A DNA stretch of 64,000 bases from Vanilla planifolia (Eukaryota; Streptophyta; Magnoliopsida; Asparagales; Orchidaceae). This document shows, in pieces, positions 1-14,220 of the stretch (position 1 is the stretch's first letter; each line of letters starts with the position of its first letter). A program made the translations under genes and the position numbers. The notes below the pieces were generated by a model, which searched no databases, had not been told where the DNA came from, and was given only the letters and a program-made list of their open reading frames with translations. Location of the stretch: the NCBI GenBank assembly GCA_023846275.1, contig JAIUJO010000069.1, positions 2,201,242 through 2,265,241 of the forward strand. The letters run 5' to 3'.

Positions 1-2160
1 ATATAGAAAGAAGATAAAGACAATGATAAATAATATAATAGAAAGGGATTCAATACATTAAGATAAATAGAAATGGAGCCAAAGTGAGTGTTAGATATAT
101 GGATATCAAGTTAAAAAGGAAATAGAGAGAAAACGAGAGTCTAAAAAAAGAGAAAATAAAGTGAAATTGGAAATAAGAGATAGAAAAGAAGAATAAAAGA
201 TAGAGGGAAAAGAGATATAAGAAAATATTAAGAAAAAAGATATTTGTGGAAATATATACAAAGAGAGAGATATATATATTGTGTAAGAAGGAAAGGAAGA
301 GAAGAGGGAGAAATAAAAAGAACATAAAGAGATAAAAAAGAAATTAAAAAATACAAATTGAGAGATGGATCAAGAAAGATGAAGTGATAAAAGAAGAAAA
401 AGAAAGGACAAAACTCTTGAGGAATAATGATAGGGAAGAAAAGAAAAAAGTTGAATAAGTGGAAGTGAACAATGTGAGTCAGTGAAGAATAAAACGAAAA
501 TTGGATGAATTTGGTGATTAAGCATTGAGAAAGGAAGAGATAATTAGAATGAGAAAGGGCTTTAGAGAGATTGAGATGAAATATAGAGAAGAGGGAAAGA
601 AGAATAAGAAGAGATAGTGGGGGAGAAAAAGGGGAGATAGTGGAGTGAGCAAGAATAGGTAAGGATGGGAGACAATGAGGCTAAGATTAAGAGCAATAAA
701 GATAAATCATGACATAGATTTTAAGAGAGATAAGAGAAGCAAATAGAGATACAAATGATAGATAAAGAGATAAAGCAAGAATACAAATCAAAGACTAAAA
801 GTGTATCTTATAGTGACAAATATTAATAAATACAAAATTTAAAGTGAATAATACATGATGAAGAGAGAGAATGAAAGAGTGAGAGAGAAAAAGGAAAAAA
901 TGTGATGGGCATGAATTTTAAAGTGGACAAAGATGGAGGGGGTAACAGAAGTAAGAGAAGAAAAATACAAGGAGGCATATTGAGAGATTAAATAGGTTGT
1001 GAAGAGAGAAGATAGACATGTAGAGTAAGGCATCCACAAAGTGAAAGACACAAAAAATTAAAACGAAAAAGAAAGATTATAAAAGAGAGGGAGAAAGTGG
1101 TGTGAAAAGGATTAATTTGTTAGAATGTACAAGAGGGAGAGGGAAATGAGTCAAAAACAAAGAGAATAAAATAAGGAGCTAGTGAAAGATAAAGAAAGAC
1201 AAAAGAAGACAAAGAAAAGTGAGAAAAGAAAAACATAGCTATGATTGATGGATATGACAGAGAGGATTGAGAGAATGAAAACAAATAGAGCGATGAGACC
1301 AAAAAGAGATTAACTATAGATAGTGTTTGAGAGAGTTGCAGGATAATGGGATAATGATGGAGAGATCAACAAAAAGAATAAATAAAGTCATAGCGTGATA
1401 GAGAAGGAAAATTAGAGAGATTGGCAAAAATAATGAGTTTAGTGAGGGAATGCATAAGGAACAAGGTCATGTGAGGGGAGTGAGAATGGCACGAGAGAGA
1501 TGGACAAGAAAATGAAGAGAGAAAGAGAGATATCGAAATGATATTAAGGAAGAGAGAGAAAAGATAGATTTATGAGAGAATTGTAAAGGATGTAGTGCAA
1601 AGTTACATAGAGAAGATATAACTCAAAAAGAGTTATAGGTTGTGAGAATAAGTTAAAAAAAGAGACATAAGAATGTAGAGAATTAATTGCAAATTAAAGA
1701 AGGTGATATATATAAGGGAGAAAGACTATGTGATGATATAAAAAGTAAAAAGAGATAAAAAGAGGAAGGGAAGATAGTGAGATTGATAACTCATAAAAAA
1801 GCAACACTTTGATAAAGATTTTGATTTAGAGAGAACAAAGATAAAGAGGTAGACAAACATTAAGATTGAAAGAGAGACAAAAAGGAAGTGAGAGAAATTC
1901 AAAGAAATAGTTTTAAAAAGAGGCACATTAATTTAATGATAAAGAGAACAATAAGAGAATGAAATAATAGAAAAAAAGAATAGCATATGAAAGTGAATTT
2001 TTAAAGAAAAAGAGACAATTTTGGGAAAAAGTTGGTAGAGATTGATAACGAATGTGATGGAGATAGTCACAAATATTTTGTTTGAGAGAAAGTTTTGGAC
2101 AAAATGATATAGTTTAAGAGAGAAAGTGAGAATAATATTAGAGAGAGAAAAAAAAAGAAA
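1..2160. repeat. Purine arm P0 (partial unit cut by window edge)
   Basis: GAGA/AAAGA-like sequence whose plus strand is almost free of C. It represents the right part of a purine arm: the aaatggagc landmark near 70 matches about 6,115, 12,180, 18,753 and 24,785, and the cacaaatattttg landmark is at 2,068. The left part of the unit lies outside the window. Short frames on the minus strand are rich in Phe, Ser and Leu, as expected from the complement of a purine strand, and have no gene-like features. Confidence 0.85.
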
Positions 2161-3580
2161 AATTAATTATTTATCTGCTAAAACAATATTATTGCATACA
2201 AAAAATATTAAAAATAGTATCGTTAATAGTAATTTTTAAAAATATAAAAATATTTAATTAATATTAAAATAAATAAATTTTTTTAATAAGAATAACTATT
2301 ATACAAGCTTTTTGTAATATATATAATGATTATTAATTAGCATTGTCATCCTTTTGATTAATTTTTTAAATTATAATTTTGCTAAGATTAATTCTATTTA
2401 ATTATTCTTTCTGTTTAATAATGTGTCATTTAATTTACAATTCATTATTAACTAATAAAGTAATTTTTATTAACATAAATAATTTTAAATGTAATGATCT
2501 ATTTGTGCTTAAATAATATTTAATTATTTAAATATTGATTCTTAATTATCTCAAATCTTTTCAATAATAATTAATTATTTTGGATAATTGTTTAAGAAAA
2601 TGAGATAATAACAATGTTCACTAATGGTGTTAACCATAGCTAATAAAACTTTATGTAACTATAATTTAAGTAATAAAAAGTTAGTCCCATGTGAATTATA
2701 ACTTTAATCTTCTTAAGAAAATAACTAATAGCAAAAACATGAATATTTGCTATTATTATTTTTATTATTGACAAGAAGAATAAAAAATGCAAAACACAAT
2801 AATTAACCAGATGAAAAGAATAGTAAAAATTAAAAATTTAGAATAAAAAAGAAAATAAGAAATTAATAAAATTAAATATGAAATATTTCATGTATTAATA
2901 GGACAATAAAAAAGAAGTTAGAGGAAAAAAATGAAAATGGAAGTACACAAAAATAAAAGAATGAAAAATAATAAACTAGAATGAATGTAATTTTTTAAAA
3001 AGTTATTAATATTGTTATTAATGATTATCATAAATTGTTTTTATAGGTGTCCATTAATATTTTTTTAAATTAATAGTGCAATATTTATTATTTTTTAATT
3101 TATATATTACCATTATTTATAATAGTAATTGTTCTTAATAATAAAACAATAATTAATGCATGTTTTTCTTTTAATTATAATGAAAAATTAATTATTTTAT
3201 AAATAGTTTTAAATAAAAATGATGCAATAAATTTTATTATTTATCATAATTACAATAAGAAATTATTTTTTAATATATGAAATTAATGTATTCAACATAT
3301 ATTTATTTTATCTATTTTAATTCACAAACAATATTTATTATAATAGTAAAAAAAATTGTAATTTCCCTTCTTGTTAACAAAAAGTGATTTTGATAACTAG
3401 TAATAGCTATAAAAAATATTTTAAATTTTAATAGAACAAGAATTAACAATTTTTATACTTTAGTTTGCTATAGTTCATTTATTTAACTTATAATTCTTAT
3501 TTTGATTCATATCAACTCCTTAAGTTTATTTCTAATTTTTCTTATGATATAACAATTGAATGTAGACATAAAATGAATAA
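2161..3580. repeat. AT-rich core 1, short subtype
   Basis: About 1.42 kb of AT-rich sequence (many taatta/attaat runs) that lacks the strong purine bias of the flanking arms. It opens with aattaattatttatc, and the same opening recurs in the other cores. An ATT microsatellite lies at 2,750-2,770. Directly after it, about 550 bp present in cores 2, 3 and 5 is missing, and the sequence jumps to the motif aagaagaataa. Core 4 has the same loss. No coding or RNA gene signal is visible. Confidence 0.85.
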
Positions 3581-6500
3581 TAGAAAAAAAGATAGAGAGA
3601 GAAAGAGATAAAAAAAGAAAGGAAGATGAGAGAGGTGAGAAATAAAGTAATAATAAAGTATATCTTGATAAATAGACATAACAAATCTTAAGAAAAAGAG
3701 GAAAATATTAGTGGCTTATAGATAATAAAAGAGTGAATATAAGTTCGAGTAAGGAAGAGAGAAAAGGAGTGAGTAAGAGAGAAAGACAAAAGAGATTGAT
3801 ATATAAAGAGTTGAGAGGAAGAGGTAGAAAAAATATAGAAGTGAAGAGAGACAATGTGAGTGAGGGAGTAAAGTAGAATGACAAAGAGATAATAATTGAG
3901 ATTGAGAGAAAGGGAAAAGCATAAGAAGAAGCATCAATTGATAGAAAAAAGGTGTATTGATAAGGAGGAGATAAGGGAAGATAGAGCAATATGAGTGAGA
4001 ATATGTTTAAATAGAGCTATATAAACAGATATAAAGAATGAGACAATGTCGAAGTATGGAAGATAAAGAGAAGATAAGAGGTAGTGTGTGAGAGAGAGAA
4101 ATCTTAATGAGGCAAAAAAGATGGAGAGAAAAGATTGCCAAAACTTTGACATAAATGAGTTATAAATAAATGAAAATATATTGATAAGAGAAAGAGAGAG
4201 AGATAGGGGAAAGGAAAGTGATTGGAAAGATTTAGTGAGAAAAGTTAGAGAGAAAAGAGGGAAAGGAGTTTAAAAGAAAAAAATTTGGAGAAAAGAATGG
4301 ACAAAGAAAGAAAGTGAAGAGAAAAATAATGAGAGAGAACGTGATAAGAGAAGAGTAAAATAAGGAAAATTATAGTGTATGATACTATGCTATAAAGAAA
4401 GAAGAGTGAAATAAAGAACATAAGAGAGAGGTTGAAATAAAATATTTTTTGTTGAATGAAAATTAGGAATATTGTAAGAGAAGTGATAGACAAAAGATAA
4501 AAGAGATTGTTATAAGGATATTGGAGTCAATGAGAATGGAATAGAAGTAAAAGAGTAAAAATAAAGAGTGAGGGAGAAAAGTAAGGAGAGAAATAGATAA
4601 TCATAGATTATTAGAAATGCAATACGAGAGGGAGCAAAAATCAATATATGGAATTAGATAGATCGATAGTGTGGAGATAAGAGAAGATAGAGTGAGTTGA
4701 GAAAGAATTTTTTAAAAGATGTAGATGAAAAATGGAGAGAGAAAAGAGATTATTATTAATGAAAAATAAAGAGAGACAAAAATGATGGAAGGTTGAGATA
4801 TATAAAGAGTTTGATTTAAAGAAGAAAAAAATTAAGATAGATATAATGATAAGATAATGCGAGAGATGTCAAAAGAAAAAAATGTAAAAGCTTTAGTGGA
4901 GGGAGTAAGAGAAATAAAGAAAGAAAGTGAGTTAGGAAGAAGAAAACCCTAAAGGAAATTAGAAAAAGCAAGAGTGTGAGAGGAAAGATATTAGAGAAGT
5001 TTAGAAATAAAAGAAAGGAGAGTAAGCATGATAAATGGGTAATGAAGCTAGTAAAAGAGAAAAAAAGAGATAAAGAGGGGAAGAGAGAAAAGTGTGAAAT
5101 AGAGAAAGTAAGGGAGAGGTTGGGTGATAATGTAATACATAAAAAGTTAGGAAGAGATTTCTTATGGGAAACAAAGCATTTAGAGATGCAGAAATGAAGA
5201 GAATTTAATGCTATAAGAAAGAGACAAAATGATAGATGAGTGATGAGAAAAAGTGATAAAATAATATAAAAAATGAAATAGAAGATATGTAAGAGATGTT
5301 AGATTTGTATAAGAAAGTAGATAGAGTCAAAAAGTAAAGATAGAGTAGTAAAAAAAGAGTGTGAGAGAGAAGAGACAATTAAGAAGTAATTGGCAATCAT
5401 AGAGAAATAAATAAACACAAACAGAAATAAAGAGATGAAATATAGAGGAGCAAGGGATAGTGGTAATGGGAGCACATGAGATGTACAAGAGAAGAGATGT
5501 GGGAGGAATGAAATTGGTGACAAAAGAGAGTAAATAAAGTAAGAGAAATATAGAGAAAAAATGAAAGAGAGAAGAGAGTGACAAAATGTTAATAAAAATT
5601 TTTAGAGGAGAAGAATGATGAATATAGAAGATCAAAAGAAATAGGGAGCAATAGATTATATGAATGGGATTGATGATATTAAAGGGAAAAGTAATGAGAG
5701 TAAAACTAATAAAGAATATGGGTAGACAAAAAAATGAGAAATATTGGGTGATTGAGGACGAGGATGAGATGATATAGAAAGTTGTAAGGTCTGGGAGATT
5801 GAAGAGTCATTGAGAGAAAGAAAGTCAACAATAAATAATCCCAGTAATACATGGAGACCAAAGACATAAAGAGGTCAATGAATACAGAGTGAGAAGCATG
5901 GTATAGTATATAAATTAAAAGGTCAAGATAGAAAAGAAAGAGATAGCCAAACATAAAAATTTTGATGGGTAAAGAGGTCTAGTAGTGTGATAGAAAGAAA
6001 TTAAACAATAAGGGAAAGAGGGAGAAGGAAATGAAAGAAGAGTGATAATATAAATAGAAGATAAGAACTATGGGGAGTAGAATAGAGAGTGAATAGATAA
6101 ATTAAGAATAAAATGAAATGGAGTAAAAGTAAAAGATAGATAAATAGATATCAAGTCAAAGGAACATAGAGAGAAAAGGGAGTGTCAAGAGAGAGAGAAA
6201 ATAGTGAAAAGTTGGAAATAAGGGAGCGAAGAGTAAAATAAAAGATAAAGCAAAAAGTGATGTAAGGAATGGTTAAGAAAAGACATCTAAAATTTACTTA
6301 CACAAAGAGAGATATGCAAAGAGTAAGAAGGAAAGAAAGAGAGGAAAGAGAGAAGGAACATAAAGACAAACAAGAATAGAAAAAATATAGATTAGCAGAT
6401 AGATGGAGAAAGATAAAGAGATAATAATAGAAAAAACTGCTAAGAAAAAAGGATAGGGAGGCATATAAAAATAGCAAACAAGTTGGACTGAACAATTTGA

Positions 6501-8132
6501 GAATTAGTTCAATGAAAGAAATTAAAAAGTAAATTACAAGATTTTGGTGATTGAGGATTGAAAAGGAAGAGAGAATTAGGATTGAAAAGTTCCTTAGAGA
6601 GATTTAGAAGAAAGATGGGTGAGAAGGAAAGAAGAGTGAAAAGAGCTAGTGAAAGAGAGAGAAAGGAGAAAGAGAAATGAGCAAGAAAAGGGAAGGGAGG
6701 GAGACTAAGATGCTAAGATTAAGAGCAACAAAGATAGATTATGAAATAAATTCTAAAGAGACAAAGAGAAACAAATAGAGATATTGATGACTCATGAATA
6801 GACTAAGAGAGAATACAAGTGAAAGAATAAAAATGAGTTTAATATAGATCAAGAATGATAAATGAAGATATACAGTGAAAGTACATAATGAGAAGAGAGA
6901 ATGAAAGAGTGAGAGAGCAAGAGAAAAAAAAGTGAGGAGCATGAATTTCAGAGTGGAGTGACAAGAAAAAGGGGTTAAGAGAAGTTAGAGAAGAAAAAAA
7001 AAAGCATAATGTGAGATCAAATAGATTGTAGAGAGAGGACATAGACAAGGAGAGTAAGGCATCAAAAGAGTGAAGGACACAAATTATTGGAAGGAGGGAG
7101 AAAGATTCCAAATTAGAGAGAAAGTGGAGGTAGAATGAGTAAGTTGTTGCAATTAAGAAGAGGGAGAGAAAAATGAGGCAAAGAGAAGGAGAATAGAACA
7201 AGTAGCCAATGAGAGATAAATAAAGGCATAAAGGAAGATAAAGAAAAGTTGGAAGGGAAGTCATAGTTATGATTGATAGATAAGAGAGAGAAGATTGATA
7301 AAACGAAAACATGAAGTGTGAGTGCGACCAAAAGAAAGATTGACAAAAGATAATGATTGACAAGATAGTTAGATAATAGGACAATGATGGAGAGATCAAC
7401 AAAAAGAGATGATAAAGTCATAATATGATAGAGAAGGATAAAATTAAAGGGTGTGATAAAGAGATGGGTGAAGACTGGTGAGAGAAAGAGAATTAAAGAG
7501 AAGAGATTATGGAAGCGGGAGGGAAAAGAAATTTTGTGAGAATTGTAAGGCAGATAATGCAAAGTTACATAAAAAAGATACAACTCTAAAATAAGCTATA
7601 GGTTGTGAGAATAAGATAAAAAAGAGATATAAAATGGAGGAGAAAACATTACAAACTAAAAAAGATGATATATAGACAAGAGAGACTAAGCAATAGATAT
7701 GTAACTTAAGAGAAGCTAGAAAAAGAAAGGGAGTGGAGAGAGATGGATGAGTCATCGAGAGAAAGCAACACATTGATAAAGATTTTTTTTAAAGAGAAAA
7801 AGAGAATAAATATAAAGAGGTAGACAAACATTAAGATTAAAAGAGAGGCAAAAGGAAGAGAGGGAAATACAACCAAATAGTTTTAAAAAGGGACACTAAT
7901 TGATAGATAAAGATGGAAATAAGAGGGAAAGAAGCAATAACAAAAGAACAACATTTGAAGGAGAAGATGAAGAAAAAAGATACAATTTTGGAAAAAGTTG
8001 ATAAATACTGTGATAAAAAAAATGAATGAAAGAGACACAAATATTTTGACAAAGAAAAGTTTTAGATAAAGGGACATAGAGAGAGTGATAAAGAGAGAAT
8101 AATAATTGAGAGTAATAAAAGAAAAAGTAGAC
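3581..8132. repeat. Purine arm P1 (~4.55 kb)
   Basis: Degenerate GA/AAG/GAGA sequence. In the sampled line at 3,601-3,660 I counted 52 purines, 8 T and no C. It carries the full ordered set of arm landmarks, including gataatcatagattattag near 4,590, gattgatgatatt at 5,668, the aaatggag block near 6,115 and cacaaatattttg at 8,036. Its left part shares private variants with arm P4 (gtatatcttgataaata, agaggaaaatatta) that arms P2 and P3 lack. The plus-strand frame at 4,976-5,197 encodes only Lys/Glu/Arg-rich low-complexity sequence and is not called as a gene. Confidence 0.85.
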
Positions 8133-10012
8133 AAATTAATTATGAATCTAACAACCAATATTATTTTGCTAAGAAAATATAAAAAATAATAGCATTAAAA
8201 GTAATTTTCAAAACTCTTTAAAATTATTAATTAAGGTTTTAACAAACAAAACTTTTGTAATAAGAATAAATATTCAACCACCTATTCTTAATAAACATAG
8301 CAATTATTAAACAAATTATAGCTTTTTAGAATATTTTTTTAATTTTAATTATATTAGAATTAATTCTAATTCCATATTCTTTAATTTAAAAATATGTCAT
8401 TTAATTAATAATTTTTTATTAGCTAATAAAGTATTATTTATTAGCATAACTAGTTTTGAAATTTAATATTTTTTTGGATCTTAAATAATTTTTACTTATT
8501 TAAAAGCTAATTCTTAATTATTATAGTTCATATAAACAATAATTAACTATTTTAATAGTTGTTTAAGTATTAGCGATAACAACAATTATTACTTATAGTA
8601 TTGATTCTAACTAATAAAAATTGCTCTAACAATCATTTAAGTATAAAAATGTTATGCACATCTGAATTATAACTCTATCCATGTTAAGTAAATAACTAAA
8701 TTTGTAAATATAAATAATTGCTATTATTATTTTTTAAAATGCCTAAAGAAAAAATTATAACTACTAAGAATAAAATAATAATCACTTTATTCATAATCTT
8801 ATCATTAAATATTAAAATTATAAAACTTATTTCTTAGTTATAATAAAAAATTATTAAATGAAATAATTTGTATAGTAAGTATTAAATTGTAATAAAAAAA
8901 TAAATAAATAATTTTAGTATAAAGATACCAAAAATTACTAAAATCGTTCTTTTCTTCCATTATTTGAATACTAGCAAAAACTATTCTAATACATTATAAG
9001 AAAAATTAAATAAGCACTAATTATAAAAAGATGTCTATGATGAAGAAAAGTAAATTTATAATTTAGTGAAATATTCTTTTTGTAATTATAAAATAATAAT
9101 TTATTTTGAAATATTAAAATTATTTATCAAAGTTATGATCATAATTAAAACAATTAATATCATTTTCTAAACAATGTGATAAAACAAATTAGTAAAAATT
9201 TTCTTTTGTATTTTTTAGTTTCTACATATTTCTAATGACAATAATATGATTAAGAAAGAGAAATTGTGAAGGAGTAATTATAAAAAGACGATTAACTATA
9301 AGAAGAATAAGAAAATATAGAACACAATATTTAATATAGATGAATAGAATAACAACAATAAAAAAATGGAATAAATGAAGAAGATAAGAAAAGAATAAAA
9401 TTAAATGTGAAATATTTCAAGGGTAAAGACGATTATGAAAGGCGTTAGAAGAAAACAAAATAGGTGGAATAGGCCCAAATACAATAAAATGAATATGAAT
9501 AGGATTATATATAATTAATACAAATAAATATAATTTTTTGAAATTATTAATAATACTATTGATGATTATCATAATTTTTTTATTTTTCTTGTTTAATTTT
9601 ATTTTTTAATTCACAATATAATATTTACATTTTCTTTTACTTTTATATTAATACTTTAAAATATTAATTATTATTCATAATATAATAATAATTAAATTAT
9701 TTTTTAATTTAATATAATTACTTGATTTGAAGCATATTTATCATACCTATTTTAACTTTTAAATAACTAATAATTATAATATTAATATAATGATAATTAC
9801 TCTTATTATTAATTTCAAGTATCACTGAGAATTATTAAAAATTATAAAAAAATTCTAAAAATTAATGGAACAATAATTAATAATTTATGTACTTTATTAT
9901 ACTAATTTTAATATATTAACCATAATATTCTTATTTAGATTCATATCATGTTTCTAATTCTATTTTTAAATTTTTGTATGAAATAAGATATTAAAGATAG
10001 ACATACAATGAA
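8133..10012. repeat. AT-rich core 2, long subtype
   Basis: About 1.88 kb, colinear with core 1 but keeping the roughly 550-bp middle portion (about 8,735-9,300) that the short subtype lacks. The ATT tract is only about 13 bp, near 8,721-8,733. It ends with the ttcatatcatgtttctaatt block near 9,940 and passes into purine sequence near 10,013. I see no gene in it. Confidence 0.85.
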
Positions 10013-13000
10013 TGATAGAAAAAGTGAAAGAGAGAGAAAGAGAAAAATAAAGAAAGATGAGAGAGTGAAAAATATAGTAAAAATAAAGTACATCGAGATA
10101 ATTACTAATAGAGAGGCTAAGAGAAAAGACAAAAATATTAGTGGAAGATAGGCAACAAATGAGAGTATGTATGTTAGACTGAGAGAGAGAAGTAGTGAGC
10201 AAGAGCGAAAGACATAAGAGATTGATATATGAAGAGTTAAGAGGAAGAGATATAGTAAAAAATAAATAAAAGAATAAAGAGAGAGAAAGTAAATGAGGAA
10301 GTGAGGTAGAATGAGAAAGTGATAATAATTAAGAGCAAGAGTGAGGGAAAAGAGTGCGAAAGTGCATCATATAAAGGAAAAAGTAAGTTGAATGATGATG
10401 AGGAGATAAGGGAAGAGCAAGCAAGATTAGAAATAAAACATTTAAATAGAGCAAGTTAAAGAGATATATAGAAGGGAAGAGTGTGGAAGAGAACACGATA
10501 AAGAAAAGATAAGACATAATATGTTAGGGGGAGAAATTTAGGAGAGATGGAAATTATTGGGATAAAGATTGCAAAAACTTTATCATAGATGATAAAGAAA
10601 TTAAGAGACATATTTATAAGAGAGAGAGGAAGAGAACATGATTGGAGAGATTTAGTGTAGAGAGTGAGAGTGAAAAGTGGAAAAGTAGTTTGAAAGAAAA
10701 AATAATGAGGGAGTGAAAAGTGAAACACAAAAAAGTAATAGAATGTGATATAAAGGGGTAAAGAAATTAAGTTCAAATAAAGAATATAAGAGAGAGGTTG
10801 GTTGATAAAGAAGTAGTGAAAAAGTTGACAAAATATTTGCAGTTACGTAAAAATAGAGAATATTGAGACAAAAGTGACAAATAATAGTAAGACATAATTT
10901 GTACGATAAAGAGTGCATGATAGAGTGAGTGATGGAATGGTTGAGAGAGCAAGAGAATAAATTGTTATAAGGATATAAGAGAGGAGGAGAGAGAGAAAGA
11001 AATAAAAGAGCAAAGGCAAAGAGAAAGAGAATGAGGGAGACATGTAGAGTAAGAAATACATAATTAAAGACTATTAGAGAAGGAATAATTGAGGGAGGAT
11101 GCATTAATTTATAAAATTAAATGGTGAAGTGATAGTGTGGAGATAAGGGAAGAGAGATTGAGCTGTGATAGAATTTGTTGAGAGACTTGGACAAAAAGAA
11201 ATGGAGAAGAAGAGAGATTCAGAGAGATTATGATAAAAGAGAGAGTTTGTGAAGGGATAAGGAAGAGATGCAATGCGAAATAAGGGTAATAAGAAAAAAG
11301 GATAGAGCAATATAGAGAAGCCAGAAGATAAGGAGATGGAGATGTGAGGCATTTATTGAAAAGTAGATTAAGAGAGTCAAGAAGACAAGATGTGCAGTGA
11401 AACGAGAGTGTGTGAGAGAGATGGCACATTGAGAGACAGCTGGAAAACAAGTCAAAAATAAATAAAGAACATAGATCAAGATAGGGAGATAAAAGGTTTG
11501 AGTGGTAAGAAGATTAAGGTAATGTAGAGCACATTGAAGACATAAGAGAAGAGATAAGGGAGGAGAGAAATTGTAGAAAAAAGATTGAAAATAGAAGAGT
11601 GATATTAAGAGAAATAGAGAGAAGAGAGTGAAAGTGAGAAGTGAGTGTCAAAGTTTTGATAAAAATTATTATAGAGGTATAAGAATGATGGATATAGAAG
11701 ATGAAAGAAATGGGGAGCCAATGATAATAGGAATAAGATTGATGATATTAAAGAAAAAAATAAAGGGAGTATAAATTGATAGAGAGTATAGTGAGATAGT
11801 GAAATGACAAAGAATGAGTGGATGAGAAAGAAGTTGAAATGACATAAAAAGGGGTATAGTCAGGGAGAGTGAGGAGTCACAAAGAGAAAGATAGTCAAAG
11901 ACAGAATTAGACTAATACATAGACCAAAGAGGGAAAGATATTAATAAATATAGAAGGAGAAGCAAAGTGTAGTATGTATAAGAAAAGGCTATGATAGAGA
12001 TTAAAGAGGCATGCAAAAATAACACTTGAAGAGTAATGAAGTATAAGTGGAGAGATGGAAAGAAAATCAACTATAAGGTAAAGAGAGAAGACCATGAAAG
12101 AAGAATCAAAAAATAAAGAGCAGAAAAAGACTATGACAAATAATATAATAAATAGAGACTAAATACATTAAAATAAAAAGAAATGGAGCAAAAGTGTGGG
12201 ATAAACAAAGAGATACCATGTCAAAGAGACATAGAGAGAAAAAAGAATATGAAAAGAGATAAAATAAAGAATAGTGGAAAATAATAGAGGGAAAATAGAT
12301 TTAAGAAAAAGGTTGAGAAAAAAGATTTTTACAAAAGTATATACCAAAAAAGAGAGATATAAAGTGTAGGAAGGAAAGAAAGAGAAGAGAGACAGAAAAG
12401 GAACATAAAGATATAAACAAGAAATAGAAAAAATATAAATTTGGTGGTAGATTGAGAAAGACAAAGAGATAAAAAAAGAAAAAGAAAGGAAAAAACTTTT
12501 GGGGAACAATATAAGAAAGAAAAGAAAAAGAAGAATAAGTGGGAGTGAAATAATGTGAGAATTAGTTCAACAATATAGAACGAAATGGAAATTGGATGAC
12601 TTTGGTTATTGAGTGTTAAGAAAAAAGTGAGAACGAGAATTTGAAAGTGATTTAGAAAGATTGAGAAGGATGAGGAAGAAGGAAAGAGGAGTGATAAGAG
12701 ATGGAGGGGTAGAAAAAAGGAGATAGAGAAGTAAGTATGAAAAAGGAAGAGAGGAAAACTAAGAAAAGGAAAGAGAGGGAGACTAATAGGCAAAGATTAT
12801 GAGCAATAGAGATAGATTATGAGATAGATTTTAAGAGAGAAAAGAAAAAAAATTAAAGATATAGATGATTCATGAAAAGACAAAGAGAGAATTCAATTGA
12901 ATGATAAAATGTAATTCTAATAGAGACAAAGTGAGATAAATAGAAAATTTTCATTGAAGATTAAATTGTGAAAAGTGAAAATGGAAGAGTGAGAGAGAAA

Positions 13001-14220
13001 GAGGCAAAAAGTGAGTAGCATGAACTTTAGAGTTGAGCAAAAAGAAAGTGGGGGTAAGAGATTTGAGAAAAAAAGTACAAAGAGGCATAGTGAGAGATCA
13101 AATTGGTCACAGAGAGACGAGCTAGAAAAGGAGAATAAGTCGTTGACAAAGTGAAAGACAGATTATTAAAAAGAAAAAGAAAAATTCCAAAAGAGGAAGA
13201 AGGTGGAGAGAAAAAGAGTAAGTTGTTGGAATGGAGGAGAGGGAAATGTGACAAAGAGAGGGAGAACAAAATAAGGAGCTAATGAGAGATACAGACATAA
13301 GGAAAGACAAAAAAAATATGAGAAGAGAAACACATAGCTATGATTCATAAAAAAATGAGAGAAGATTGATAGAATGTAAACAGGAAGCATGAGTGAGACA
13401 AAAAAAATCAATTTAAGAAAGTGTTTATTGGGTAGAAGGATAATAAGATAATGATGGAGTGATCAACAAAGAGAGAGAATAAAGTCAAGGTGTGATAGAG
13501 AAGGAAAAATTAGAGTGTGGCAAAGACAATGAATCTAGTGAAAGAATACACAAGGTAACAATGAAAAGTGAGGGAAGTGAGAATGTGTAAGAGATGGGTA
13601 AGAAAATGGTGAGAGAAAGAAACATAAAGAGAAGAGAATACGGAAGAGAGAGGGAAAAGATAAACTTGTTAGAGAACTATATGGGAGGAGGGCAAAGCTA
13701 CATAGAGATGTTCAACTCAAAAAAAGAGTTATAGGTTGTGAGAATTAGATAAAAAAGAGACATTAGAAAGTAGAGAAAAAATTACAAATTTGAGAAGGTG
13801 ATATACAGGAGAGAGGACTAAGTGCATGATATGTAACTTATGAGGAGAGAGATAGAGAAAGGTTAGAGATCGGTGAGTCATAGAAAGAAAGTGACACATG
13901 TCAGAGATTTTTGTTTAGAGAAAAAAAGAGAAGAAATATAAAGATGTAGGTAAACATCTTGATTAAAGAGAGAGAGAAAGGAATAAGGAGAGTTGCAAAC
14001 AAATAGCTTTAAAAAGAGAAACATTAAATGAATGATAATGAGGACAAGAAGACACAGAAGCAATAAAAAAAGATTACCTTATGGGAGGATCAAGAGAAAA
14101 AGAAAGACGACTTTGGGAAAAAGTTAATAAAGGCTATGACAAAGAATGTGTAGAGAAGCACAAATATTTTGTGAGAGAAAAGCTATGATTAAAGAGATAG
14201 AGATTGAAAGTGAGAATAAT
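10013..14220. repeat. Purine arm P2 (~4.2 kb, ~0.4 kb internal loss)
   Basis: Purine-strand arm with the usual landmark order. The distance between the landmark near 11,061 and gattgatgatatt at 11,737 is about 680 bp, against 1,070-1,120 bp in arms P1, P3 and P4. About 0.4 kb is therefore missing in that interval, which accounts for this unit's length of 6.09 kb. Spacing elsewhere in the arm is normal. Confidence 0.8.

Noticed and set aside
2161-3580. AT cores as remnants of a dispersed transposon scattered into purine sequence
   Set aside because: Cores always sit at the same place in the unit, in the same orientation and with the same neighbours, so they are part of the tandem unit and not independent insertions.
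4976-5197. Plus-strand Lys/Glu/Arg-rich frame of 73 codons
   Set aside because: It is translated GA-rich repeat. The matching positions in the other units are not open in the same frame.
6839-7402. Minus-strand frames of 150-190 codons in the purine arms, Phe/Leu/Ser-rich with membrane-like hydrophobicity
   Set aside because: TTT, TCT, CTC and TTC codons are the complement of GA/AAG repeats. The frames are not conserved between satellite units and have no gene context.
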